Positions 46,965 through 56,404 of a DNA stretch of 64,000 nucleotides are shown here, piece by piece. Position 1 is the first letter of the stretch. Each line of letters begins with the position of its first letter. Origin of the DNA: Archegozetes longisetosus (taxonomy: Eukaryota; Arthropoda; Arachnida; Sarcoptiformes; Trhypochthoniidae). Made by a program: the position numbers and the translations under genes. The DNA lies in NCBI GenBank assembly GCA_018873245.2, contig JAEMBT020000003.1, positions 11,005,843 through 11,069,842 of the forward strand, written 5' to 3'. The notes under the pieces were generated by a model. That model ran no database searches, was not told the origin of the DNA, and saw only the letters and a list, made by a program, of their open reading frames with translations.

Positions 46965-47105
46965 TTAATATTCATCATCATAGACTTTTAATTTCCTTTT
47001 ATACATCTTTGAACGTATTTCAACCTGTTCTGCAATTATATTATTTGCGTTACTTCCTTTACTCTCTGTCTCAATCTTAAGTTCGTCCAACTGTTTGAGA
47101 ATTGT
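46965..47105 (-). pseudogene. Exon-like coding segment, family not recognised
   Basis: On the minus strand, after the acceptor-like TAATTTTAG, the frame reads TILKQLDELKIETESKGSNA followed by NNIIAEQVEIRSKMYKRKLKVYDDEY and a TAA; beyond the TAA the frame continues protein-like (RKVVKKVPERKQDEIETF). The composition is that of a charged, helical cytoplasmic or nuclear protein. No partner exon is seen, so it may be a stray exon of a broken gene or a captured host fragment. Confidence 0.35.
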
Positions 47106-47564
47106 CTAAAATTATTTGACAAAATCTAGAATTTTAAACTATCATTTGAGTCGTATAACATTCAAATTAATACTTGAATTATCACATTTTCATATTAATT
47201 AGAGATTATATTATATGGCATCTGCAAAATAAAAATTAATAAATTCAACGATGATTAATATCGAGCCATGCATAACTTTCAATTGAGGGTTTGATTTTCG
47301 CTATAATTTACAACTTATTAAAAAATTTTTAGCATGATAAAAAGTGTTGAGTGTACAGTGATCATCCTTGAAGATCTTATGTTAGAGTCTAAAAACTAAT
47401 ATCAAATCATATTCAATAAAATTATTTTCATACAAATACTAGTTCATATAAGTTATTTTTCATGCATTCATTTATATACCGTATATTATACATTGTATAG
47501 GGTCATTTTTAATTCCGCTGGTTTTTGCGCGCAATTTACGTGACAATTATAAATAGTGAAGAGC

Positions 47565-47735
47565 ATAAGCTAGCTGTGAGCTGAGCTGCGCTTTGAGCTG
47601 CGCTGCGCTTGAAGCTCAATTTTAGCTGTCTTCGAGCTTATAAGCTCGAGCTTCAAGCACAGGCTATGATGATGAAGCGCAGCTCAAGCTCAAGCTGTTG
47701 AGCTTCGAGCTCAGCTCATTTGAAGCCGATTTATT
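47565..47735. repeat. Left subterminal GAGCT-motif array of the hAT element
   Basis: About 25 occurrences of GAGCT or AGCTC in 170 bp, e.g. GAGCTGAGCTGCGCTTTGAG, GCTCGAGCTTCAAGC, GCGCAGCTCAAGCTC. Markedly less AT-rich than its surroundings. In hAT elements such subterminal arrays are transposase-binding sites (known for Ac and others). Confidence 0.7.
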
Positions 47736-48071
47736 TTATAAAACAAAAACAGTACTAACTGTAAATTAGTAATGAATATTGAACTACTTCTATATGTTAA
47801 CAAAATAGGCATCAAATTACATCTATCGAACTCAATGATGAGATTCATTACTGATTTGTGAATCATTGTTTTCGAAATAAATTTCACTTTAAATTGAAAT
47901 GTAATGCAATAGTTGTTTATTTGAAGAGAGAATTAGTGATGCCTTAGGCCTTAAAAGCAATATTACTTCTATTTATTGCTTAAATCTCTTTGTATTCGAA
48001 AATAAGACAGTCTCAAATAATTTTTGAAAATTATTCAAAAGCAGAGAAATTTGTCTGAAACTGTTATCAAA

Positions 48072-49842
48072 ATGTGTTCACAAGAAAGTGAGATACAATC
48101 AGAAGACTCACAATTATTGATAAGTGACACTGATGTTGAAGTGTTCTCAGAAACTCAAAAGTGGAATAGAAATGATTTCTTTATTAAATTAAATGATAAG
48201 ACGTTAAAATGTAAAAAATGTACAGGAAATGAAACACTTTTTAGTATTAAAGTTTCGAGTAATACGCTTAAGAAACATATTAAAACGAATCATAGTTTGT
48301 CTCAAACTAAAATCGATGATTTTTATAAGAAAAAAGATAAATTAGATCCGAGACAATTGTTGATACGCTTCATCGTTAATGGCAATCATCCATTCTCTAT
48401 CATTAAAGAAGATTTTCGTAAATTTATAGGGTATTTGAACCCGACTTTTACAATTCCTTCTCGATTTACAATAAAACGGGACATAATTAAGACTTTCAGT
48501 GATTGTAAGACAAAACTTATTACAACATTCAGTAAAATTGATTCAAAAATTGCTATTACAACAGATATCTGGACTTCGACGACTAACAAACCTTATGCTG
48601 CAATTACAGCACATTTTATCGGAGAAAATCAAAAGTTAAGTCATGTTCTCATTGATTTCTGTCTTATTTCTCATCCACACAATGGAGAGAGAATTAAAAA
48701 TATACTATTGGATACTTTTGAAAATTATGAAATTAATGATAAAATAGTTTCAATCACTTCTGATAACGCTTCCAATAATATAAAAGGCCTTAATTTATTG
48801 AACGAATATCTTGCCGAAAATTTAAAGCTGGAAAATATGTCATTTCCCTTGTTTCGGACACATTCTTAATTTAAGTATTAATGATGGAATTAAAGAGTTT
48901 GAGTCAATAATATCTAACTTGAGACAAATCGGTTCATCTATTAAGAACTCGTCCAAAAAATCACAGGCTTATGAAAATGCATGTAAGGCCATCGGTCAAA
49001 CACTCTTAAAGTTGAAACGCGATACTTATATTCGTTGGAACTCAACGTATGACATGATTGACAGAGGATTAAAAATGAAAAATGTAATACAAATTGTTTG
49101 CTTAAGTGACGCTGATTTTCAACCGTTTCAAATAAGTGAAGAACAGTGAAATAGATTGGAGATAATTCACAAGTTCTTGAGTCCGTTCTATGAAGCAACA
49201 ACTCTATTGTCAGGACAGGACTATTCAAGCATTTGCTTTATTTTGCCACTACTGTCAACGCTTTTAGATCACTGCAGATCTTATGCTAATAATCAAACGT
49301 TGAAACAAAGCGTTAAATTAATTGAACAGAAATTGAAAAAATATGAGTTGCGTTTGAAAAATAAGTACAGCTATTTTGCGATTATTTTAGATCCGAGGCT
49401 TAATTTCGAATACTTGAAAGGCATTCTCAATAAAAGCGATTATGAAAATATTCGAGAAGATTTCATCCGTAAATTTAATGATAGCTATTCTTCAAATGCA
49501 ACTGTTGAAGTATCGGAAATTGTTGCCACAACTTCTTCACTTTTGAGTTCTATCTATAAAAAGCGTAAATTAAATGTTGACGAAGAGTTGGAAAATTACG
49601 AGAATTTGCCTCAAGAAGATCCTAAAACTGATCCAATAGATTGGTGGAAATTGTTCAGCAATAAATATCCATCGCTTTCAAAATTCGCTTTCGATATACT
49701 TTGTATACCTGCAACTAGTGTTCCGAGTGAACAGATTTTCTCTAAAGCAGGAGATCTTATAACTAAGAAAAGAAATAGATTATCAGATGATTCCATACAG
49801 AGTTTAATGTGTTTAAATTCGTTTTTCAAGTTTTATGACTAA
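48072..49842 (+). pseudogene. BED-finger hAT transposase with one frameshift and one nonsense codon
   Basis: ATG at 48072. Domains in order: BED zinc finger (LKCKKCTG ... NTLKKHIKTNH), IAITTDIWTSTTNKPYAAIT (first catalytic Asp), SITSDNASNNI (second Asp), then at about 48845 a one-base frame change, after which CFGHILNLSINDG (the CxxH block) and RWNSTYDMI follow. A TGA at 49147 stands where the family has Trp (EEQ-W-xRLE). The last part 49156-49842 includes DPIDWWKLFSNKYPSLSKFA, PATSVPSEQIFSKAGDLITK, and RNRLSDDSIQSLMCL, the hAT dimerisation region. Only these two lesions are seen, so it died recently or is mis-sequenced. Confidence 0.85.
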
Positions 49843-49934
49843 TATTGAAGCTTTATCTGTACAAATACCTCATTATAACTTGAGATAAATGCTTACTATA
49901 AAGATTACTGCTCATTATTTTTAATTTTTATTAT

Positions 49935-50055
49935 AAGCTCAGCAGCGCAGCTCACAGTTTGGGCCCGAGCTTCTAAGTACAAGCGCAGCTCAAAGTTCAA
50001 CAATTTTGAGCTGAGCTTATAGAAGCTCGAGCTTGAAGCTCAAGATTTCAGCCCC
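49935..50055. repeat. Right subterminal GAGCT-motif array of the hAT element
   Basis: Mirror array of the left side: AGCTCAGCAGCGCAGCTCAC, GCGCAGCTCAAAG, TGAGCTGAGCTTATAGAAGC, TCGAGCTTGAAGCTC. It ends 13 bp before the right terminus. Confidence 0.7.
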
Positions 50056-50128
50056 ATGCTCTTCACTAATTATAAATCGTATTTAAATAAATTATACGTC
50101 AAATTAAAGAGTAATGATATAAATTTTA

Positions 50129-51196
50129 TTAAAGATCAATAAACTGACCATTATTTTTAATACACAATTGAATTCGATTAAAGAAACCTGCATTTACCCT
50201 ATTCAAAAGTTCTTTGTCATTATTAATATGTTGAATCTCATGTGTTATTGCAGCACGTAACTCTGTGAGATTAGATAAAGAATGACTATAAACTTTTTCT
50301 TTAAATGTCACCACAAGAAATAATCTGGAGATGTAAGATCCAGCCATGGAACTGTTCCTCGGGCACCGATGAGTCTCACTCCAAAAACTCACCCCAATGA
50401 CTCCCGAACCTTTGATGTAATGTGTGGTCTCGCATTATCATGTTGGTACCACAATTGATCCTTATTCGGTATATCGCTTTGATTTAATTGTGTATAAAAC
50501 CATTCCAAAAAAGAGATCTGTATAAGAATTTTGATTAACTTTAGTTTTTTCGGGATAAAAATACGGACCAAAAACACGATCAAAACCAGCACAGCACCAC
50601 ACCGTCACTTTTTCTGATTTAGTCTTTTTGTTATTAATAATTTTAGGATTTACCGGAGCCCAACCAATAACAGCAGTTCCACCGATTCACTGAACCATCA
50701 AGTGTAAAAGTGGCCTCGTCAGACATTAAAATTAAATTTAAAAAGTTTTCATTTTCATTAACTTTTGATAGAACCCATTGACAAAAGTTTACTCTTTGTT
50801 GATAATCGGTTGATTTTAAGTCAGATTTAAAAATAATACGGTAAGGATGGAACTTTAATTTCTTTAAAATTAAATTTCTTTGAACTGAAGATTCTGAAAT
50901 TTTAATGTCTTCTATAAGCTGCAATGTCGCTCTTTTAATTGATAATTTAGGGTTATCCTTAAAAAGTTTCTCAACTTTTGAATATTATCATTTGTTAATA
51001 CCGTTTTTGTCCTAGGAGCTCCTGATTTTCTTAAATCGTCCACTCGATAATGGGTATTTATATTGACGTTTGTCCTATCTGATGGCGGCGTTTTCTTAAA
51101 TTTTGATCTAAGTTTCCTTCTCACTAAAGTTGGAGATTTTAATTTATGATATTCTAAAGCGATGAAAACTCTCTCATCGTTAGAATAAGAATCCAT
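50129..51196 (-). pseudogene. Mariner-like transposase (DD34-type), broken
   Basis: Four overlapping minus-strand frames together cover a transposase of the usual 340-360 residues. N-terminal helix-turn-helix: MDSYSNDERVFIALEYHKLK ... VRRKLRSKFKK; then LRKSGAPRTKTVLT; catalytic region LILMSDEATFTLDGSVNR (first Asp), WYQHDNARPHITSKV (second Asp), and, reading across a stop, SPDYFLW-HLKEKVYS (third position region). It ends IKNNGQFIDL. At least three frameshifts or stops break it. It sits between mariner-type inverted ends and has lost its 3' flank to a hAT insertion. Confidence 0.8.
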
Positions 51197-51480
51197 ATTT
51201 TGTTTTAAATAACTTAATTTACTTAATTATCACAAAATTAAATTTTTGTTCATGTTTAGATTCAGTTTGACAGATAAAAACATCCTATAAACACTTTCAA
51301 TTGTTTCAATATTGTTATATTAAAACAAAAAGTATTTTAATTTGTTTTGTAAACTTTCTATTTGTTATGAGAATGAAAGTTTAACTCTTATTTCGTTATG
51401 ACTATAAAAGGTTTTGTTTAGTTCGCTCTAATTGTAAAAGCAAATTCTTATTCTAATTTAATTACAATAGGAAATTAATT

Positions 51481-51760
51481 GTTATGGGAATCTAATACTG
51501 GAATGCTTGAACATCCCTTTTTTAGGAATAACTTTTCTCAAAATTATAACTCGAAAATATTCTTAAACATCCTTTCATTAATTAGTCAGAAGAGTATAAA
51601 AAGAAGAGAGAGTAATAGAGTAGAAATTAAGTGAGTTAGTACGAGAGTGCGAGAGAGCTTAGACTCTGTGCGATACATTTAAATCTTTATGTATTATCAT
51701 TCAATTTATATTTTAATAAAGATTGTTAATTGTTAAAGTCAGAGTTGTTATTTCGCTATA
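51481..51760 (+). repeat. LTR-like segment, related to 20653-20885
   Basis: Starts TGTTATGGGAATCTAATAC; contains AGAGTATAAAAAGAAGAGAG (TATA-like), GAGAGCTTAGACTCTGTGCG followed by ATACA, and TTTTAATAAAGATTGTTAATTGTT. The order and several blocks match the segment at 20.65-20.89 kb. Probably a solo LTR; ends are not certain. Confidence 0.4.
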
Positions 51761-52025
51761 TAAAAATCCACTCTCACAATATGTGAAATGCCTTTGATTT
51801 AACATGTCATAAACAGGCATAAACTGGTTTCATATATATTCCAAAGATTGGATCAAGATTACTAACTTAACGTTAATCCCTGATCAATGAGCATATCACA
51901 CGCAAAAAAATTTATATCATTCCTCTTTAATTTAACAGATGTTTTATTTAAATATGATCAGTAATTATGTATATAAATTACTCCTAAAAACCCTCGGAAT
52001 TAAAAAGTGACCCTATACAATACTT

Positions 52026-53476
52026 GGTTGAACTAGACTTTACGTGGCCAGAGATTTTCGACATAAGCTTTGTATATAAATAATCTATAACTCAAACTGA
52101 GTTCAAATATATAAATTTCATTCACTGCAAGTGACCGGAACATCGTTAAAAAAATTCCCGAAAATTCGACTAGACTTTACGTGGCCAGAGATTTTCGATA
52201 TAAGCTTTCTATGTAAAGAAACTACAACTCAAGCTGAGTTCAAATATACAAATTTCATTTGCAGCAAATGACTAGAACATTGGTGAAAAATTCCAAATAA
52301 TCAAGTATATAGAAAACTACCGTAAAATAAATTAAGGAATGAAGTTTCAACTCAAACCGATTGAAACGAACAGAACTTCACTGTTCTGATAATATATTTT
52401 GATGAAACTTCAAAAATTAAAAAATATTGAAAAAATGAGAGAACTAAGATCATACGGGACCTTGATCCAAATAGTACCTCGTTAAAAATATATATTTTGA
52501 AAAAGGTCTTGACAAGGACTAAAAGATTATTAACGTAGCCATATGTGAAATTCCTCGCTTAATATAGATTAATACTGATATTATAAGAAATAAATCATTA
52601 ATAGCCTTCTAAAAACACTATAAATATTGTTATTATTGAGACCTTATTTTCACTGGCTTATTTTAACTGGGTTACTTTGACAAGACACGGAGAATTTCCA
52701 ATCGGATTTCAACATACTAAGCCGAACCGCTTGCCTTATTAAACCAACTGAGCATCGTCTGAGCGATAATAAGTGCATCCCCTATGATGCTTCCAATGAC
52801 ACATTTAGGCCTAACGGTACATTTATTAGCTAAGATCTTTAACTTAGTTTATATTTATAAGCCATATTCGGCCATTACCGCAAGAAAACGGTTCCCGGAT
52901 CTTGTGATCGTGAAACTATACGAATCTAGTTTTGCACTTTACATCAGTAACACTACGTTATTTAATAATCTTTTAGTCCTTGTCAAGGCCTTGTTCAAAA
53001 TATATATTTTTAACGAGGTACTATTTTAGACCAAGGTCCCGTATGGTCTTAGTTCTCTCATTTTTTTTCAATATATTTTTATTTCTTGAAATTTCATCAA
53101 AATATATTATCAGAACAGTGAAATTCTGTTCGTTTTAATCGGTTTGAGTTGAAACTTCATTCCATAAATTTATTTTACGGTAATTTTCTATATACTAGAT
53201 TACTCGGAATTTTTTTTACCAATGTTATAGTCATTTGCGGCAAATGAAATTTGTATATTTGAACTCAGCTTGAGTTGTAGTTTATTTATATATAAAGCTC
53301 ATGTTGAAAATCTGTGGCCACGTAAAGTCGATTCGATTTTTCGGGAATACTTTTATCGATGTTCTGGTCATTTGCGGTGAATAAAACTTATATATCTGAA
53401 ATCAGCTTAAGCTATAGTTTATTTATATACAAAGTTTATGTCGAAAATCTCTGGCCACGTAAAGTCTAGTTCAACC
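52026..53476. mobile_element. 1.45-kb foldback element with perfect 8-bp target duplication CAATACTT
   Basis: CAATACTT is at 52018-52025 and 53477-53484. Ends GGTTGAACTAGACTTTACGT on both sides in inverted orientation. Each arm is about 510 bp and begins with two tandem units of about 140 bp (ACTAGACTTTACGTGGCCAG...CAAATGACYNGAACAT). Inner arm parts pair too (GGTCTTGACAAGGACTAAAA against its inverse at about 52975). The 430-bp centre holds a small open frame without motifs. The 8-bp duplication points to a hAT-type mobiliser. Confidence 0.85.
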
Positions 53477-53489
53477 CAATACTTTCCCG

Positions 53490-53985
53490 GTGTTTTAATA
53501 CTAGTAGATATTATAACAGTTTTAACAACAAATATACACTTTAAAGGCTGTTGTCTTTCAGATAAATGGTCTTCTAAATCGGTTAATATCATTTTGGTAA
53601 TTTTGAGAGAAATTACTTGAGGAAAATAAAATTATTCGATATTATTTGAAATTGTGTGATCAAATAAGAAATGCGTTTTTGTTTACACTATATTTAGGTT
53701 ATACTTATTTAAGTTGTAATGGAATCTCTGATACGATTACCACATGAAGAATTTGAAGTGTTCTAATATTGGGTTTTTGATCATTACTATATCTGGTATG
53801 AAAGTGATGAAAAAAAGAAATCAGGTTTCTTTTGTTTTGTTTTCTCATTAGCTTTCATTGACACAATACATCTTTTCGAAAAATTATCAAATCCGTGTTA
53901 ATAAAGTAGTCGAAAGTTTGAATGTTTTCTGTCAGTAACAGACAAAAACTAGTAGCTCAAGTATTTTCCGAAACTAAGTTCACGA
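53490..53985. other. Intergenic, 3' side of the RBR ligase gene
   Basis: No gene recognised. The 3' untranslated region of the minus-strand ligase gene probably occupies the right part. Confidence 0.35.
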
Positions 53986-53989
53986 ATTA

Positions 53990-55760
53990 CTAAATGTAAT
54001 CATATTCAAATAATTTACACTTCGAACTATAATGTCTTTCCACTTCATTATTTGCAAATTTGATGAGACATAACCAGCAAAAGTTAGTTTGACATACAGT
54101 ACAAGTCATATGATTACAACCATCGAGTTTCTATGCAACAAAAATTCGCACAAAAGTAAAGTAAGTTTTGATTGAAAATTTTCTTCTACCTCAACATCCA
54201 ATTGACAACCCGGACATTTCTTGTAAGCCTTTTTGATAAACTTTTCTGAAGCTCTGTCCTGCTCTAAACGTTTCTTTCTATCCTTTTCTCTAATTTTGGA
54301 TTGTTCTTCAGCTATGCGTAAATTTCTAGCATTATCTTCATTTTCGTTCTGCTGTTGAATCTGGTATCTTAATAGCATTTCTTTTCTTTCGTGTTCATTC
54401 AAATAGCAATCAATAGTTCCATGAAATGGTTTCAAACAGTTAGTGCAAAAACTGAATTCACATTCATAGCAAATCCCAAGTCCCACATCTATCTCACACG
54501 GAACTATTGCTTGACATTCAGGGTTTGGACAATAAAACTAACAAAAAAGAAAAATCATTAATAAAATGGTAGTTTGAATTTATATTCTGAAAATTCCATA
54601 CGATATCATCCATTTTTCCAACCGCTTTTTTAAGTCTTAACTCATAGTAACGTTCAAATACCTTAAACGGAACTAACTTTTCAACAATTTTTTCAGTGGC
54701 TTCTCTATCGCAACCGCTTTCAGGGCATTTCAATGAATCAGTTTTTCCATCAGCTATGGAAGTTGTTAAGTACTGACAAATACATTTCTTACAGAACATG
54801 TGCGAACATCCAAACGATTCACCATTTATTAAGGAGCATTTTTCGTAACATATCGAACAATCGAATTGATTATCAAATTTTAAAGTTAGACTTTCCAGAG
54901 TATTTTCTCCGGTTTTAACTGGGGATAAAATAAATAATTTTCTTATTTTAAAATGTTTTCTAAAAATAAATAATAAAATATTCACCAGGAAGAGTACTTT
55001 GAGTTCTATCAATACTGATTGATTTAATTCTGTTGGCATTATTTGGTAGAATAGCTTCTATTGACTTTTCGCACGCAAATTTTTGCACTAATTCTCCAAT
55101 ATTTAAAGTTTCATCACGCAATGGATCGGAGATAACCGCAACTCTTGCTTGTTGTATTTCTGATGGTTTTCGTCGAGTTTGAGTCAATTTGTTTACTTCA
55201 TTATTATGACTCTTAGGTCGGGCAATTTGTACATCCATTGGGACATGGATTACCGGAGATAAAGCTTCTCTCATAATGTTAATCTGAGCCATCGTTCCAT
55301 TTGAATCATTCAAGAGCTTACTATTCTCAAATTTTTGTTGCGTTTTATAATCATCTGAATTCAATGACTTTGTTTCATTTTTCACATTCTCTGAACGAAG
55401 AAAAGTATCGATATTTTCCGAGCTGTTCTTCAGTCTCAACGACTGGTTTGAGCCATTTTGATTCTCATGTGATTCTGGAGCTGCCAAATCTTCGTTCGAT
55501 AAGATCTTATTCAAACCTACAAAAGTATTTAATTTTCCAAATTAAAAAAAAATAGTGTTTCTCATATTACTTGGAGTTTTTTCCTGATCCAAGCATAGTT
55601 TTTTAAGCCCTCTTCTCAGTTTTATGTCAACTGTTTCGAGTATGAATTTCTTCAGTGTTTCTCTGTCTTCGTCAGAAACGACTCCAAATTTAGTTCTTTG
55701 CGCCGGAATCGGTTTTTCCACACTCATGACCGGTTCAGGAAAACTAGTCAAGCGATTCAT
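53990..55760 (-). CDS. RBR-type E3 ubiquitin ligase, RNF14-like
   Basis: Five exons, 55760-55571, 55516-54986, 54918-54602, 54537-54190 and 54130-53990, with GT-AG introns in phases 1, 1, 0, 0, encode 508 residues. Residues 1-240 are low-complexity and charged, without the RWD domain that RNF14 has. RING1 starts at Cys261 (DCSICYEKCSLINGESFGCS then HMFCKKC). The IBR follows (YCPNPECQAIVPCEI ... CYECEFSFCTNCLKPFH). RING2 is CPGCQLDVEKLDGCNHMTC then TVCQTNFCWLCL, with the catalytic-type Cys at residue 467 by analogy with parkin Cys431. RBR ligases accept ubiquitin from E2 on this cysteine. The HxxxxxFC-type closing matches RNF14. The gene is divergent from an OTU/UIM protein gene 644 bp away. 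Start at 55760 is the first ATG in frame. Function confident at the enzyme class level. Confidence 0.9.
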
Positions 55761-56292
55761 TATGCCTCTCCTCAAAGTATACAATTAATTCAAAACTAAT
55801 CACTGTTAGATTTCTTCAATAAAGTTTATCGGATACAAGATTTTAGAAAAATAACAGAAAATTAATTTTAAAGATATAAAATAGGAAAACAGGAGAAAAT
55901 TATGAATATTTTGGTTTCAAAAAGTTTTAGTAGATTTTCCTGACAAATTTTTATCTCACTATTATTTCGTTATATTTCTTTCATTTAATTATAATTTTCT
56001 TTTTCACATCACAATTAAAATGAGAACTTAATTTAGAGACAGTCTCAAATTTTGAAAAAATCTAAGTTAATATTTTAATATTTTGAAAGTCTGTTGTTTA
56101 CAAGCTTTTCTACTCCATTAAAATTATCATTCTCTTCGAGATACGTTCAACTCATACATTATTTATTTTCGTTGCAATACTATGTTGTCAGAATTAGTTT
56201 GAGTTATCTTTCTTGACTGTAGGAAATAGTTCGTTCAAGGCAGTTGTTAGATTAGATAAGTTTATTACGTGATATTTTGCTATTATTGCAAC

Positions 56293-56302
56293 TTATAAAA
56301 AG
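56293..56302 (+). promoter_or_regulatory. TATA-like motif of the OTU gene
   Basis: TTATAAAAAG about 110 bp upstream of the ATG at 56405, in the 644-bp interval between two divergent genes. Confidence 0.35.
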
Positions 56303-56404
56303 AGTTGTTACTAATCTCTAAAATTTTTCTTTATGAAAACGTTCAAACCTAACATCACAATCAGTTCAGAAAATATTTTAATAATTTTCTCATATAGTGA
56401 ATGA

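Larger units (their letters stand above)
47554..50068 (+). mobile_element. 2.5-kb hAT element with perfect 8-bp target duplication ATTATAAA
   Basis: ATTATAAA flanks both sides (47546-47553 and 50069-50076). Terminal inverted repeat TAGTGAAGAGCAT on both ends. Subterminal 150-170 bp on each side are packed with GAGCT/AGCTC motifs. One transposase frame with two lesions lies between. The intact duplication and ends suggest a comparatively young insertion. Confidence 0.92.
47492..52021. mobile_element. Mariner-type element split by nested insertions
   Basis: ATTGTATAGGGTCATTTTTA at 47492 continuing ATTCC is matched inverted at 51996-52021 (GGAATTAAAAAGTGACCC continuing TATACAAT). These ends enclose the broken mariner transposase (50129-51196, minus), the complete hAT at 47554-50068, and the LTR-like segment 51481-51760. 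Removing those two leaves about 1.7 kb, a reasonable mariner size. The terminal TA duplication is not clear on the left side. Confidence 0.6.

Noticed and set aside
47530-47740. GAGCT-rich block as a CpG-type promoter
   Set aside because: It is within a transposon, mirrored at the other end, so subterminal binding sites explain it better.
52784-53029. 81-codon frame in the centre of a foldback element
   Set aside because: No motif; part of it is arm sequence that also exists inverted, so it is not an independent gene.
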